Source: Microbulbifer sp. Q7 (lineage in GTDB: Bacteria; Pseudomonadota; Gammaproteobacteria; Pseudomonadales; Cellvibrionaceae). From it: a DNA stretch of 64,000 nucleotides. Below are positions 9,506 through 20,842 of this stretch, piece after piece. The notes beneath the pieces are model-generated. The model was not told the origin of the DNA, searched no databases, and worked only from the letters and a program-made list of their open reading frames with translations. The translations under genes were made by a program, and so were the position numbers. The stretch lies in assembly GCF_001639145.1 (NCBI RefSeq), contig NZ_LROY01000002.1:776501-840500 (forward strand), given 5' to 3'. Numbering within the stretch: the stretch's first letter is position 1; each line of letters opens with the position of its first letter.

Positions 9506-10629
9506 CAAGGGCCACCAGTTTCCGGCGTTTTATTGGGGGCGCGCTTGAGCAGGACCTGTTGCCCGGTCTGCAGGCTTTCGTTGCCGCGCACGATGACCCG
9601 CGCCCCCGCCTGTAAGCCGGTTTTGATCTCGATTAGGCCGTTGAAGCTGAGCCCAACCGTCACCGGCTGCTCCTTGACCGTGGTAACCGCGCCCCACTGG
9701 CTGCCAGGTGCCGCTACCCAAACGGTGATGCGCCCATCGGGGTAACGCAGTACCGCATCTCGCGGCACAGCGACACCCTGCTGCTCGTTTTTGAGCTGCA
9801 GTATCGCAGAGGCTGACATACCGGGGATCAGTTCCAGATTCTGCTGCTTGGTGTCGATAGTAGTGCGCAGCAGGAAGGTGCGGCTGCCACTGCGGCTCAC
9901 GGGAACCTTGTGCTCCACCTGAGCATTGAAGGTTTTGCCGCTGTCGAGCTTAACCTGGATCGCTGTCTGCGGCTGGATGCGGGCAAAGTAGCGTTGCGGT
10001 ACCCGGAAGTCCGCACGCAGGGAATGCGTATCCACCAGCTCAAACAGCGCCGTGCCGGGCTCTACCCATTCACCCATATCCACTTTACGCAGGCTGACGG
10101 TACCGGAAAAGGGCGCCGCTACCTGATGCCGCCGCAGCACGGCGCTCAGGCGTTCGGTTTCCACCTGGGCCGCCTGTAGCTGCGCGCTGCGTTCGCGCAC
10201 TTCAGAACCAAGGCTTTCCACTTCGGTTTCCGCCACGTGATTTTTGCCCACAAGTTGCTGCAGCTCTGCAAGGCGGCGTCGGCTATCGGCCAGTAACTCC
10301 CGCGCCTTGGCAACTTCCGCCAGGGCAGCGTCCCGCTGGATGCTGCCCAGCTCTTGATCGAGGGTCAGCAACAGGTCGCCTTTTTTTACCCGGTCGCCAA
10401 TATCCGCATGAATATCCCGGATCAACCCGGCGACCTCCGCGGAGAGCAGGGCCTGTCGCAGGGGGGTAATACTGCCGGTGACCGGAACTTCCTCAATCAA
10501 CGGCTGCGCGCGCGCGACCACCGCCTCAACGGCAATGGGGGTGGCGTTCTTCGTGTCTTCGGCCGAAACGGCAGAAACTGTACCGAGGCCGAGGATCAGG
10601 GCGGTTATCAGGGCGCTGACTGACTGCAT
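9505..10629 (-). CDS. RND efflux periplasmic adaptor (membrane fusion protein)
   Basis: This is the periplasmic adaptor that links the RND permease to an outer membrane channel. The 374-residue product has a signal peptide (MQSVSALITALILGLGTVSAVSA). A lipoyl/barrel-sandwich half follows (AEVAGLIRDIHADIGDRVKKGD), then a coiled-coil hairpin of about 70 residues, the second lipoyl half (VAAPFSGTVSLRKVDMGEWV), a beta-barrel and a C-terminal membrane-proximal domain (ETGLQAGARVIVRGNE-like pattern). No lipobox Cys is evident, so it is probably a soluble or loosely attached adaptor. It is the first gene of the operon, divergent from katG across 280 bp. Confidence 0.94.
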   Translation of the reverse strand: MQSVSALITALILGLGTVSAVSAEDTKNATPIAVEAVVARAQPLIEEVPVTGSITPLRQALLSAEVAGLIRDIHADIGDRVKKGDLLLTLDQELGSIQRDAALAEVAKARELLADSRRRLAELQQLVGKNHVAETEVESLGSEVRERSAQLQAAQVETERLSAVLRRHQVAAPFSGTVSLRKVDMGEWVEPGTALFELVDTHSLRADFRVPQRYFARIQPQTAIQVKLDSGKTFNAQVEHKVPVSRSGSRTFLLRTTIDTKQQNLELIPGMSASAILQLKNEQQGVAVPRDAVLRYPDGRITVWVAAPGSQWGAVTTVKEQPVTVGLSFNGLIEIKTGLQAGARVIVRGNESLQTGQQVLLKRAPNKTPETGGP

Positions 10630-10669
10630 AGGTGGGAAATTAAAAAAGTGGCTCTCGCTAGTGTAGTAA

Positions 10670-13150
<2,481 letters not shown>

Positions 13151-13199
13151 GCCCCGGTAGGTATCGGTTCACGATAATTACGGGATACCCGTTCCAACG

Positions 13200-13228
13200 C
13201 AGGTGGCCAATTGGCCGCCTGTTGTTGT
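13200..13228 (+). terminator. Possible weak terminator after katG
   Basis: A symmetric hairpin (CAGG-T-GGCC-AATT-GGCC-G-CCTG, 13200-13221) is followed by an interrupted T tract. It lies 50 bases after the katG stop codon. Confidence 0.45.
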
Positions 13229-13303
13229 GTTTGGGGTGATGATCTGGTGAGGTTGCTGTTACGTATGACTTACTTGAACTTCCGATCGGACGTGAAATCC
13301 CCC

Positions 13304-14413
13304 ATGAAAAAACTGATTGCCGGATTGTGTTTTATTTGTGCGTTGTGTTTTGTCGGCACTGCCAGCAGCGCCGAGCTCCAGGTGCGCGTTGCCAATCCAC
13401 CGAGCGAAGGCACTCTGGTATTCCAGATTTACGATGATCCCGATGCATTTGGTGACTTCCGCAGCCCCCGTAAAGAATTCCGGATGCCGGTCAACCCGGA
13501 GGGTGTTTACCGACTGACTCGCGTGGCCCCGGGCGCAATTGCGCTACTGGTGTATGCCGATCAAAATAACGATCAGGCGCTCGACCGGACGTTTATCGGT
13601 ATACCCAAAGAGCCCATCGCGCTCTCCAATGGCTATCGCCCCAAGGGGCCACCCAGTTTCCAGCGCGCCAGCTTTTACCTTGCCGAAGGTGAGGTGAGCA
13701 GTATTGATGTCGAGCTGTACCAGGTGCTGGGTGAGTCTGGCCAATGGGGTGTCGGCCTGGGGGTGATTGCTCGCAGCAGCCCCTATGTTGGTTCTGATGC
13801 CACCGTCGCTCAGGTGATTCCGGCCATCACCTATTTCGGTGAGCGCCTGCAGTGGGTGGGCCCGAGTCTCCGTTATGGTCTCTGGGGCAGCGACAAATTC
13901 CGCTTTGCGGTCAACGCGACCTATCGCATCGGTGCCTATGAAGAGGACGACAGCCCGATTCTGGTCGGACTCGGCGATAGGGACAACACCCTGATGGCCG
14001 GAGTGGGGCTGGTATATGACGGCCCCAACCAGATCGATGTGGACTTCCGCTATCAGCACGATGTGCTCGATCGCTTTGGCGGCGGTACCGCGGCCCTGCG
14101 CGTGTCAAAAGGCTTCCAGAACGGAAATATCAGTTGGGGGCCGTCCCTTGGTGTGAATTGGCTCAGCAGTGACCTGGCCAACTACGACTTTGGCGTACCA
14201 CAGTGGGCGGCTATCGTCGGTCGCCCCGCCTATGACGTAGGCAGCACGGTTACCCTCGAAGGCGGCATTGGCGGTATGCTGGAGATCACCGAGCACTGGC
14301 GCCTGGTGATCGATATCAACGCCGAGTACCTGGGGGACGACATCGCGGACAGCCCCATCGTGGACGATGACTACGTGCTCAAGGGCTTTGCCGCGATTAC
14401 CTATACCTTTTGA
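13304..14413 (+). CDS. DUF2141 domain plus MipA/OmpV-like outer membrane beta-barrel
   Basis: This is an exported outer membrane protein of two parts; the function is unknown. A signal peptide (MKKLIAGLCFICALCFVGTA, ending SSA) precedes a DUF2141-like domain at about residues 25-140 (LVFQIYDDPDAF, VAPGAIALLVYADQNNDQAL). Then comes a MipA/OmpV-like barrel, about 150-369, with SPYVGSD, alternating aromatic strands and a final Phe (ITYTF) typical of outer membrane insertion. MipA proteins bind murein-synthesis enzymes in E. coli, but many homologues are uncharacterised. The ATG at 13304 is chosen because the signal peptide begins there. A strong terminator follows. Confidence 0.75.
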   Translation: MKKLIAGLCFICALCFVGTASSAELQVRVANPPSEGTLVFQIYDDPDAFGDFRSPRKEFRMPVNPEGVYRLTRVAPGAIALLVYADQNNDQALDRTFIGIPKEPIALSNGYRPKGPPSFQRASFYLAEGEVSSIDVELYQVLGESGQWGVGLGVIARSSPYVGSDATVAQVIPAITYFGERLQWVGPSLRYGLWGSDKFRFAVNATYRIGAYEEDDSPILVGLGDRDNTLMAGVGLVYDGPNQIDVDFRYQHDVLDRFGGGTAALRVSKGFQNGNISWGPSLGVNWLSSDLANYDFGVPQWAAIVGRPAYDVGSTVTLEGGIGGMLEITEHWRLVIDINAEYLGDDIADSPIVDDDYVLKGFAAITYTF

Positions 14414-14448
14414 TCACTACCCTCTGATCGTCCGCGCTCCAGCGTGAA

Positions 14449-14478
14449 AAAACAGCCCCTATTCGGGGCTGTTTTTCG
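14449..14478 (+). terminator. Rho-independent terminator
   Basis: A 9-bp stem (AACAGCCCC / GGGGCTGTT) with a 5-base loop is followed by a T run and preceded by an A run, so it may act in both directions. It ends the DUF2141/MipA transcript. Confidence 0.85.
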
Positions 14479-14797
14479 TTGAGCGGCAGCGCATTGCGCT
14501 TGCGGCGGGGTTTCGTAGAACGTGGTGTTGCCCTCCACCCAGTTCAGCATCTGACTGTAGCGTTGCAGTGGTGTAGAGCGCGCCGGGTGCTACCACTTTG
14601 GGCAACCGAGGAAATAGGGCAGATGCATGACATTTCAGTGACAAATCTCTCCGCGCGAAGGTAATCGGCTTGATCCTCAAGTCAAGTCTGCACTTTTACT
14701 TTTAAATCATTAGAATGCGCGGCCTTTCGGTGGGTCGGCAATCGGGCTCAGGCCGTCGATCCACCATCCGGAGCAAGAAGAGGTTGACTGAAGTTCT
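14479..14797. other. Gene-free region
   Basis: This 319-bp stretch holds no gene I can support. A minus-strand frame (14459-14680) has no recognisable features and overlaps the terminator. A TAGAAT sequence at 14711-14716 could be the -10 box of the next gene, but no convincing -35 partner is visible. Confidence 0.4.
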
Positions 14798-15367
14798 ATG
14801 ATCGTTTTCACCCTGACAAATGAAGATACGGACCAGGTATGGGTTGGCACGGCGCGTGAAGGGGTATCCCCGGAAGCCCGTTTCGAGCAAATCCAGGCCG
14901 CACTTGCATTGGGGATCGATCATCCGTTTTACGATGAACTCAAGAAGTTTGGTGCCAGCGCTTTCACCCCGAGCCTGTTTGCCGTGGCGGAAGACCGCCT
15001 GGAATTACAGGAAATGGTGGAAGAGGCACTTGACTCGTTCAATGCAAAAAGTCTCATTGGTATCAAGACGGTGAAGCCGGGAACCACCAAGTCCGCGCTG
15101 GCACCCAAGGCAAAAACCCGCGTGACCCGCGTAAAGCCGGCAGCCGGTGCCGCGGCCAACAAGAAACCGGCCAAGCCGGTAAAGGAAAAGCTGGCGATCG
15201 GGCGTACCGGCAGCGCCGCGAAAGAGCGAGCCATCAAGGCCGGCATCGAAGCGGAAAAGGCGAGGATTGCAGCGGCGAAAGCCAAGAAGGCGCAGGAAGA
15301 AGCGGACGAGATGAAGGCGATTCTGGCAGGGCTCGATGCCCGGGGATCGACGCTTTCTCGTCGCTGA
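14798..15367 (+). CDS. Degenerate GIY-YIG-like N-terminus with histone H1-like Lys/Ala tail
   Basis: The 189-residue product has two parts. Residues 1-90 follow the pattern of the GIY-YIG nuclease fold: a first strand with FTLTNEDTDQVWVGTA in place of the usual GIY...YIG core, then a helix region, HPFYDELKKFGASAFTPSLF, and a Glu-containing helix near ELQEMVEEAL. The catalytic Tyr/Gly residues are not conserved, so nuclease activity is doubtful. Residues 95-189 are rich in Lys, Ala and Pro (AAANKKPAKPVKEKL and further), like histone H1-type bacterial nucleoid tails. A role in nucleic acid binding is inferred. It is probably monocistronic. Confidence 0.6.
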   Translation: MIVFTLTNEDTDQVWVGTAREGVSPEARFEQIQAALALGIDHPFYDELKKFGASAFTPSLFAVAEDRLELQEMVEEALDSFNAKSLIGIKTVKPGTTKSALAPKAKTRVTRVKPAAGAAANKKPAKPVKEKLAIGRTGSAAKERAIKAGIEAEKARIAAAKAKKAQEEADEMKAILAGLDARGSTLSRR

Positions 15368-15428
15368 GGTGAAGCGGAGGTCTTGAGGTACTCTCGCGGC
15401 GCACCGGGACGGTTTTAGCGGGCCGTCC

Positions 15429-15899
15429 CTAGTTCCCGCTATAGAAACCCGCGCGCTCCAGCGCTGTGCGAATCTCGGCTACGGTCGCATTACTGAGCTG
15501 GCGGTAGTCGGGGTAGGGGGTCAGCAGCACACGCTTCTCAATGTCCAGAGCAACTTCTGGCGCACCCTTCAAAGCCTTTGCATTCAGGTCTTCGATTGTA
15601 AAGCGCTGCAGGTTCTCCTTACCTCCTATCCAGTGCCACCCTGGCGCATCCTCGAGGCGCGGCGCAAAGCACAGCGCGGTATGGGCAAACAGCGCATCGT
15701 CCCTGAAACTGCGCCACTCCGCCTGCGGGCTGGCAACCTTCGCCAGCAAGGTCATGATTTTCCGCCAGTGATTGGAATTGTTTTCCATTAACTGTTGGGC
15801 ATCCGGCGCAGCGATCAGTTCATCCAGGCCTTGGGGGCGGTGGGGAAGATAGAGGATGAGTGCCGGTCGGGGTGGCCCCAGATAGTCTGGCTCTTTCAC
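15429..15899 (-). CDS. Conserved hypothetical protein (second gene of a coupled pair)
   Basis: I do not recognise a characterised function. A GTG at 15899 overlaps the upstream stop codon (GTGA), giving a 156-residue product starting VKEPDYLGPPRPALILYLPH. A longer reading from an ATG at 15995 would overlap the upstream gene by 100 bases and is less likely. The protein is soluble, with a proline-rich start, a Trp/Phe-containing centre (WRSFRDDALFAHTALCFAPR) and a C-terminal helix (NATVAEIRTALERAGFYSG). Coupling to the preceding unknown gene suggests a shared role. Confidence 0.65.
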   Translation of the reverse strand: MKEPDYLGPPRPALILYLPHRPQGLDELIAAPDAQQLMENNSNHWRKIMTLLAKVASPQAEWRSFRDDALFAHTALCFAPRLEDAPGWHWIGGKENLQRFTIEDLNAKALKGAPEVALDIEKRVLLTPYPDYRQLSNATVAEIRTALERAGFYSGN

Positions 15900-16327
15900 A
15901 GTAGCGTGCAGCTTGCTCGGGATCCCAGATGGAAGGCCGCGATCAGGGAGTAGCGTAAGAACGGTGCGCAGGTCGTCAGGTAGTCCTTGATCCAAAACTG
16001 GATGTCTTCGGGGTCCGGCTGCTGATCACCGCTGACAAAATGACACTGCACCACATCACGGGAATCGTGCCGTTTGTCGTCGTCGGTGACCACGATGGTC
16101 AGTATTGATGCCTCGCTGTTCCAGCCGAACAGCAGGTATCGGGAATCGTCCTGAATGTTGTTATCCAGGAGATCGCAGGCTTTTTCAACGCTTGCATCAA
16201 TAGCGAGCTGGATGTCCTGCTCCGAGGCACCAACAATAGTTGAATGGTGAATGTTGTGTTCACTTTCATTCTGCATCGAGGCTCCAGTGAGCGCCCGATC
16301 TTTGTCTATCTCCCAGTTTAATTTCAT
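15896..16327 (-). CDS. Hypothetical acidic soluble protein (first gene of a coupled pair)
   Basis: The 143-residue protein has no signal peptide or membrane segment and I do not recognise its family. It has an acidic, helix-prone centre (SEQDIQLAIDASVEKACDLL) followed by strand-like LLFGWNSEASILTIVVTDDD. The ATG at 16327 has a strong GGAGGTG ribosome-binding site. Its 3' end overlaps the start of the next gene by four bases. It lies immediately downstream of the acnB terminator, transcribed in the same direction. Confidence 0.65.
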   Translation of the reverse strand: MKLNWEIDKDRALTGASMQNESEHNIHHSTIVGASEQDIQLAIDASVEKACDLLDNNIQDDSRYLLFGWNSEASILTIVVTDDDKRHDSRDVVQCHFVSGDQQPDPEDIQFWIKDYLTTCAPFLRYSLIAAFHLGSRASCTLL

Positions 16328-16360
16328 AGCACCTCCATTCGACTGGAATCTCGTTTGGCA

Positions 16361-16391
16361 AAAAAAAGCCCCACTCTCGCGAGCGGGGCTT
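16361..16391 (-). terminator. Rho-independent terminator of acnB
   Basis: An AAGCCCC/GGGGCTT stem (16366-16372 with 16385-16391) encloses a CTCGCGAG palindrome and is followed on the minus strand by eight T. It lies 21 bases after the acnB stop. Confidence 0.88.
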
Positions 16392-16411
16392 CCTGAAGCT
16401 CAGCCTGTCAC

Positions 16412-19027
16412 TTAAACAACAACATCCTGAATCTCGGTCGCGGCAATGCGCTTACCTTCTTCGGCAGATTTCTGGAATTCCTCAATCTGGTCGAAGTTCA
16501 GGTAGCGGTAGATTTCCGCAGACATGGAGTTCAGGTTCTGGGCGTATTCCTGGTATTCCGCCGGGGTCGGCAGTTTGCCCAGAATTGCACCCACAGAAGC
16601 CAGTTCCGCGGAGGTCAGGTACACGTTGGCACCGTCACCCAGGCGGTTCGGGAAGTTGCGGGTAGAGGTGGACAGTACGGTGCTGTTGGGGGCTACGCGT
16701 GCCTGGTTACCCATGCACAGAGAGCATCCCGGCATTTCGGTGCGGGCACCGGCTGCGCCGTAGATGTTGTAGTAGCCTTCTTCCATCAGCTGGTGCTCGT
16801 CCATCTTGGTGGGTGGCGAGATCCACATGCGGGTGGAGATGCCACCTTTGTGCTGTTGCAGCAGCTTACCGGCGGCGCGGAAGTGACCGATGTTGGTCAT
16901 ACAGGAGCCGATAAATACTTCGTCTACCTTATCGCCGGCCACGTCAGACAGCAGCTTGGCGTCGTCCGGGTCGTTCGGGCAGCACACGATCGGCTCTTTG
17001 ATTTCCGCCAGGTCGATTTCGATTACTGCAGAGTACTCGGCGTCGGCGTCGGCACTCATCAGTTCCGGTTTTTCCAGCCAGGCTTCCATGGCGCGTGCGC
17101 GACGCTCCAGGGTGCGCCTGTCGCCGTAGCCTTCGGCAATCATCCAGCGCAGCAGGGTGATGTTGGAACGCAGGTATTCGGCAATGGCGTCTTCCGGCAG
17201 CTTGATGGTACAGCCAGCGGCGGAGCGCTCTGCAGAGGCGTCAGACAGTTCGAACGCCTGCTCGACGGTCAGGTTGTCCAGACCTTCGATCTCGAGGATG
17301 CGGCCGGAGAAGATGTTCTTCTTGCCTTTTTTCTCGACGGTCAGCAGGCCTTCCTGGATCGCGTAGTAAGGGATCGCATGTACCAGGTCGCGCAGGGTGA
17401 TGCCCGGCTGCATTTCGCCCTTGAAGCGCACCAGTACGGATTCCGGCATGTCGAGCGGCATAACGCCGGTAGCGGCGGCGAACGCCACCAGGCCGGAGCC
17501 CGCCGGGAAGGAAATGCCCATCGGGAAGCGGGTGTGGGAGTCACCACCGGTACCCACGGTATCCGGCAGCAGCATGCGGTTCAGCCAGCTGTGGATGATG
17601 CCGTCACCCGGGCGCAGGGAAACACCGCCGCGGTTCATGATGAAGTCCGGCAGGGTGTGTTGGGTGTCGATGTCCACGGGCTTGGGGTAAGCCGCGGTGT
17701 GACAGAACGACTGCATGGTGAGGTCGGCCTGGAAGCCGAGGCACGCCAGGTCTTTCAGCTCGTCGCGGGTCATCGGGCCAGTGGTGTCCTGGGAGCCAAC
17801 GGTGGTCATCTTCGGCTCGCAGTAGGTGCCCGGGCGGATACCTTCAACACCGCAGGCCTTGCCGACCATTTTCTGGGCCAGGGTGAAACCCTTGCCCGTG
17901 TCGTTCGGCTGCTCTGGCAGGCGGAACAGGTCGGAAGCGCCAAGACCGAGGGATTCGCGGGCTTTGGTGGTGAGGCCACGACCAACGATCAGGTTGATAC
18001 GGCCGCCGGCCTGCACTTCGTCCAGCAGTACGTCGGACTTCAGTTCGAACTCGGACAGCACTTTGCCGTCTTCCGACAGAATCTTGCCTTCGTAGGGACG
18101 GATCTCGATCACGTCGCCCATGTTCAGGTCGTCTACCGGTGCTTCGAACACCAGTGCGCCGGCGTCTTCCATGGTGTTGTAGAAGATCGGGGCTACTTTA
18201 CCGCCGATACAGATGCCGCCGCCTTTCTTGTTGGGTACGCCCGGCAGTTCGTCGCCGAAGAACCACAGTACGGAGTTGGTGGCGGACTTACGGGAAGAAC
18301 CGGTACCCACAACGTCACCCACGAAGGCAACGGGCAGGCCTTTGGACTGGATTTCCTCAATCTGCTGCATCGGGCCGGTAACGCCGTGCTCTTCAGGCGT
18401 GAGACCATCGCGGGTCATTTTGTACATGGCGCGCGCGTGCAGGGGGATGTCCGGGCGGGACCAGGCGTCCGGGGCCGGGGACAGGTCGTCGGTGTTGGTT
18501 TCGCCGGTGACCTTGAAGACCGCAACCTTGATGCTTTCCGGCACCTTGTTGCGCTTGGTGAACCACTCGCCTTCGGCCCAGGAGTTGATTACGTCCTTGG
18601 CCACTTCGTTGCCGGCTTTCGCTTTTTCTTCCACGTCGTGGAAGGCGTCGAACATCAGCAGAGTGCCTTTCAGCTGCTCGCCGGCCAGCTTGGCCAGGTC
18701 TTTGTCGTCCAGCAGGTCGACCAGGGTGGCGATGTTGTAGCCGCCCAGCATCATGCCCAGCAGTTTGGTGGCGTGTTCTTTGTCGATCAGCGGGGACTCG
18801 GCTTCGCCTTTGACGATAGCGGTGAGGAAGCCGGCTTTGACGTAAGCCGCTTCGTCCACGCCTGGCGGAACGCGATTGGTGATCAGCTCCAGCAGCTCCT
18901 GTTCTTCACCCGCGGGCGGATTTTTCAGCAGCTCGACCAGGCCAGCAACCTGCTCAGCATTCAGGGGCTTGGGTGGGATACCTTGTTCGGCGCGCTCGGC
19001 GACGTGTTTGCGATAGGCTTCAAGCAC
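16412..19027 (-). CDS. acnB: Aconitate hydratase B (bifunctional aconitase / 2-methylisocitrate dehydratase)
   Basis: AcnB interconverts citrate and isocitrate in the TCA cycle using a [4Fe-4S] cluster and can bind mRNA as an apoprotein. The 871-residue length matches E. coli AcnB (865). The B-type domain order is visible: an N-terminal HEAT-like domain ([20 protein letters not shown]), the swivel domain with [12 protein letters not shown], then the cluster domains. Cluster cysteines are recognisable in [11 protein letters not shown] and [12 protein letters not shown]. It is monocistronic, with its own predicted promoter and a strong terminator. Confidence 0.98.
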   Translation of the reverse strand: MLEAYRKHVAERAEQGIPPKPLNAEQVAGLVELLKNPPAGEEQELLELITNRVPPGVDEAAYVKAGFLTAIVKGEAESPLIDKEHATKLLGMMLGGYNIATLVDLLDDKDLAKLAGEQLKGTLLMFDAFHDVEEKAKAGNEVAKDVINSWAEGEWFTKRNKVPESIKVAVFKVTGETNTDDLSPAPDAWSRPDIPLHARAMYKMTRDGLTPEEHGVTGPMQQIEEIQSKGLPVAFVGDVVGTGSSRKSATNSVLWFFGDELPGVPNKKGGGICIGGKVAPIFYNTMEDAGALVFEAPVDDLNMGDVIEIRPYEGKILSEDGKVLSEFELKSDVLLDEVQAGGRINLIVGRGLTTKARESLGLGASDLFRLPEQPNDTGKGFTLAQKMVGKACGVEGIRPGTYCEPKMTTVGSQDTTGPMTRDELKDLACLGFQADLTMQSFCHTAAYPKPVDIDTQHTLPDFIMNRGGVSLRPGDGIIHSWLNRMLLPDTVGTGGDSHTRFPMGISFPAGSGLVAFAAATGVMPLDMPESVLVRFKGEMQPGITLRDLVHAIPYYAIQEGLLTVEKKGKKNIFSGRILEIEGLDNLTVEQAFELSDASAERSAAGCTIKLPEDAIAEYLRSNITLLRWMIAEGYGDRRTLERRARAMEAWLEKPELMSADADAEYSAVIEIDLAEIKEPIVCCPNDPDDAKLLSDVAGDKVDEVFIGSCMTNIGHFRAAGKLLQQHKGGISTRMWISPPTKMDEHQLMEEGYYNIYGAAGARTEMPGCSLCMGNQARVAPNSTVLSTSTRNFPNRLGDGANVYLTSAELASVGAILGKLPTPAEYQEYAQNLNSMSAEIYRYLNFDQIEEFQKSAEEGKRIAATEIQDVVV

Positions 19028-19409
19028 GGAAATGTCCCTCTTGTGTGTGGGGTAAAACCAACAGCGTTTTTTTAGGAATCCGGCGGTCGTGTGTCGGCCG
19101 GACTCGGGAATTACATCGGTTGCCGCTGGAAACGGGTGCCGAATTCTACAATAAAATCGATAACCCTGTTAAGTTCGTTGAAAAATCAATAACTTACGCA
19201 AATTGTGAGCATTCATCGCATCAATAAAGGTCGTATTTTGCCCGTCCCAATAGTGGGAATCAATCGCATTTGTCGCATCTAATATCCATCGTGTGAATGA
19301 CGCAGCGACGACATTCCGATGACGAAACGCGGCACGCAAAATGCTATTCTGTGCCACCGCTTTTCACACGTTTTATTAGTCTGTTTGGTCGACGAGGTGT
19401 TTTCGCTGC
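19028..19409. other. Gene-free divergent region acnB / DUF1289
   Basis: This 382-bp region contains the predicted acnB promoter. TATTCT at 19345-19350 is a possible -10 box for the DUF1289 gene, without a clear -35 box. No structured RNA or small gene is evident. Confidence 0.45.
19143..19172 (-). promoter_or_regulatory. Predicted promoter of acnB
   Basis: On the minus strand, TTAACA (19167-19172) and TAGAAT (19143-19148) are separated by 18 bases, about 115 bases upstream of the acnB start. Each box has one mismatch to the sigma70 consensus. Confidence 0.6.
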
Positions 19410-19871
19410 ATGGCGATTTACAAAAAAGTACGCACGCCCTGCATCGGTGTGTGCTCCACCGGTATTGGTGACAATGTATGTCGTGGATGCAAGCGCTTCG
19501 CCCACGAAGTGATTGACTGGAATGCGTATTCCGAGGAGCAGCGGCGCATCATCGCCGAACGCCGTGACGGGTATCTTGCCAATGCGGTGCGCAGCCAGCT
19601 TGAGATTGTGGACCCAGACCTGCTCTTGACCCAGATGCGGCATCAGCAAATTCGTTTCAATGAAGATCAGAACCCCTATTGCTGGGTGTTTGAACTGCTG
19701 CGCGCAGGGGCAAGCCAGATTGCCGATCTCGCGCACTATGGATTGCGCCCAACACCGGCGGCACGGGGTGCATCGCTGGTGGAACTGCGGCGTCGTATCG
19801 ATGAAGATTTCTACGCACTGTCGCTGGCCTATTACCAGCGGTTTGTCGCGCCCGGACTGCAGCGCGCGTGA
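19410..19871 (+). CDS. DUF1289 family protein
   Basis: This is a small cytoplasmic protein with the N-terminal DUF1289 cysteine motif: TPCIGVCS at about residues 9-16 and VCRGCKR about ten residues later, four cysteines suited to binding a metal or Fe-S cluster. It is then helical (WNAYSEEQRRIIAERR). Many DUF1289 proteins are 60-80 residues; this one is 153 residues with an extra C-terminal helical region (DPDLLLTQMRHQQIRFNEDQ onward). The molecular role of the family is not established. The ATG at 19410 is the first in frame and starts right before the motif. Confidence 0.85.
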   Translation: MAIYKKVRTPCIGVCSTGIGDNVCRGCKRFAHEVIDWNAYSEEQRRIIAERRDGYLANAVRSQLEIVDPDLLLTQMRHQQIRFNEDQNPYCWVFELLRAGASQIADLAHYGLRPTPAARGASLVELRRRIDEDFYALSLAYYQRFVAPGLQRA

Positions 19872-19904
19872 TGCGCGGGAACAATTACCACAGGGAATAA
19901 CGCT

Positions 19905-20828
19905 ATCAGCCGTGCAACTGGCAATCAGCGCCGGGCTTTACTGATCCTGAACCCGGGAAGCCGTCAGGGCGGACAAGCCGACCTTGAGGCGGGCTGCGCG
20001 CGCCTCAAGGCGTCCGGCCTCGAGCTGCTGCGGGTAGATTCTGACTCTCCGGAGCAGTCGTGTAGCGCGATCACTGAGCGACATGAGGATGTCGACCTGG
20101 TGGTCATCGGCGGTGGCGACGGTACCGTGAGCTCCTGTATTCCTGCGCTTCTGGAAAGCGGGTTGCCGGCCGCCATTCTACCGCTGGGTACCGCCAACGA
20201 CCTGGCCCGCTCACTGGGCATCGACAACCTCGAGCAGGCATTCGACGTCATCGCTGATGGGGTTGCAGCGCGGGTGGACCTTGGCGTCGTCAACGGACAT
20301 CACTTCTTCAACGTGGCGAACCTCGGATTGGGTGTCAAGGTAACGGAAGAACTGACGCCGGAGGTCAAGCAGCGGTGGGGCGTGTTCAGTTATTTAAAGG
20401 CATTTGCCGCAGCGCTGTCGCGGCATCGCCACTTCAAGCTGCGGATTCGGGTGGATGGCACCGAGCACGCCATGCGATCTATCCAGTTGGCCGTGGGGAA
20501 CGGTCGTTTCTACGGCGGCGGGAATGTGGTTGATCAGCATGCGCGTATCGATGATGCTCTGCTACATATATACAGTCTGCGACCGCAGACTCTGTGGGAG
20601 CTGTTTACGCTCGCGCCGCTGCTGCGTGGCGGGCGACATGATCTCGCAAAACGCACGTTTTCCGTATCGGCGCACGAGCTTTACGTGCAGACAGAGCCTG
20701 CCGAGATGGAAATTCATGCCGATGGTGAACCTGTCACCAAAACGCCGGCCAGTTTTTCCGTGAAGCCCGCGGCCCTGGAAATGCTGGTTCCCAAGCAGTC
20801 GCCTTTAGTGGAAAAGAAAAGGATTTGA
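19905..20828 (+). CDS. Diacylglycerol/lipid kinase family protein, start codon uncertain
   Basis: This YegS/BmrU-like lipid kinase would phosphorylate a membrane lipid. The nucleotide-binding GGGDGTVSS motif follows VDLVVI, then GTANDLARSLGI and the C-terminal lipid-kinase fold. Homology begins upstream at RRALLILNPGSRQGG (from about 19929), yet no ATG, GTG or TTG exists in frame between the stop at 19869 and that motif. I place the start at an ATC (19905) because AGGGA lies 8 bases upstream; ATT at 19884 is the alternative. A GTG at 20097-20102 would delete the first conserved strand. A rare start codon or a small indel is possible. The next gene starts 15 bases after the stop. Confidence 0.75.
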   Translation: MSRATGNQRRALLILNPGSRQGGQADLEAGCARLKASGLELLRVDSDSPEQSCSAITERHEDVDLVVIGGGDGTVSSCIPALLESGLPAAILPLGTANDLARSLGIDNLEQAFDVIADGVAARVDLGVVNGHHFFNVANLGLGVKVTEELTPEVKQRWGVFSYLKAFAAALSRHRHFKLRIRVDGTEHAMRSIQLAVGNGRFYGGGNVVDQHARIDDALLHIYSLRPQTLWELFTLAPLLRGGRHDLAKRTFSVSAHELYVQTEPAEMEIHADGEPVTKTPASFSVKPAALEMLVPKQSPLVEKKRI

Positions 20829-20842
20829 AGGGGGAGTTTTCT

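Noticed and set aside
14459..14680. 73-codon minus-strand gene
   Set aside because: It starts without a ribosome-binding site, ends inside a terminator and matches nothing I know.
16793..19075. Plus-strand frame of 760 codons opposite acnB
   Set aside because: It is an antisense shadow of acnB; low-complexity His/Gly/Val composition and no ribosome-binding site.
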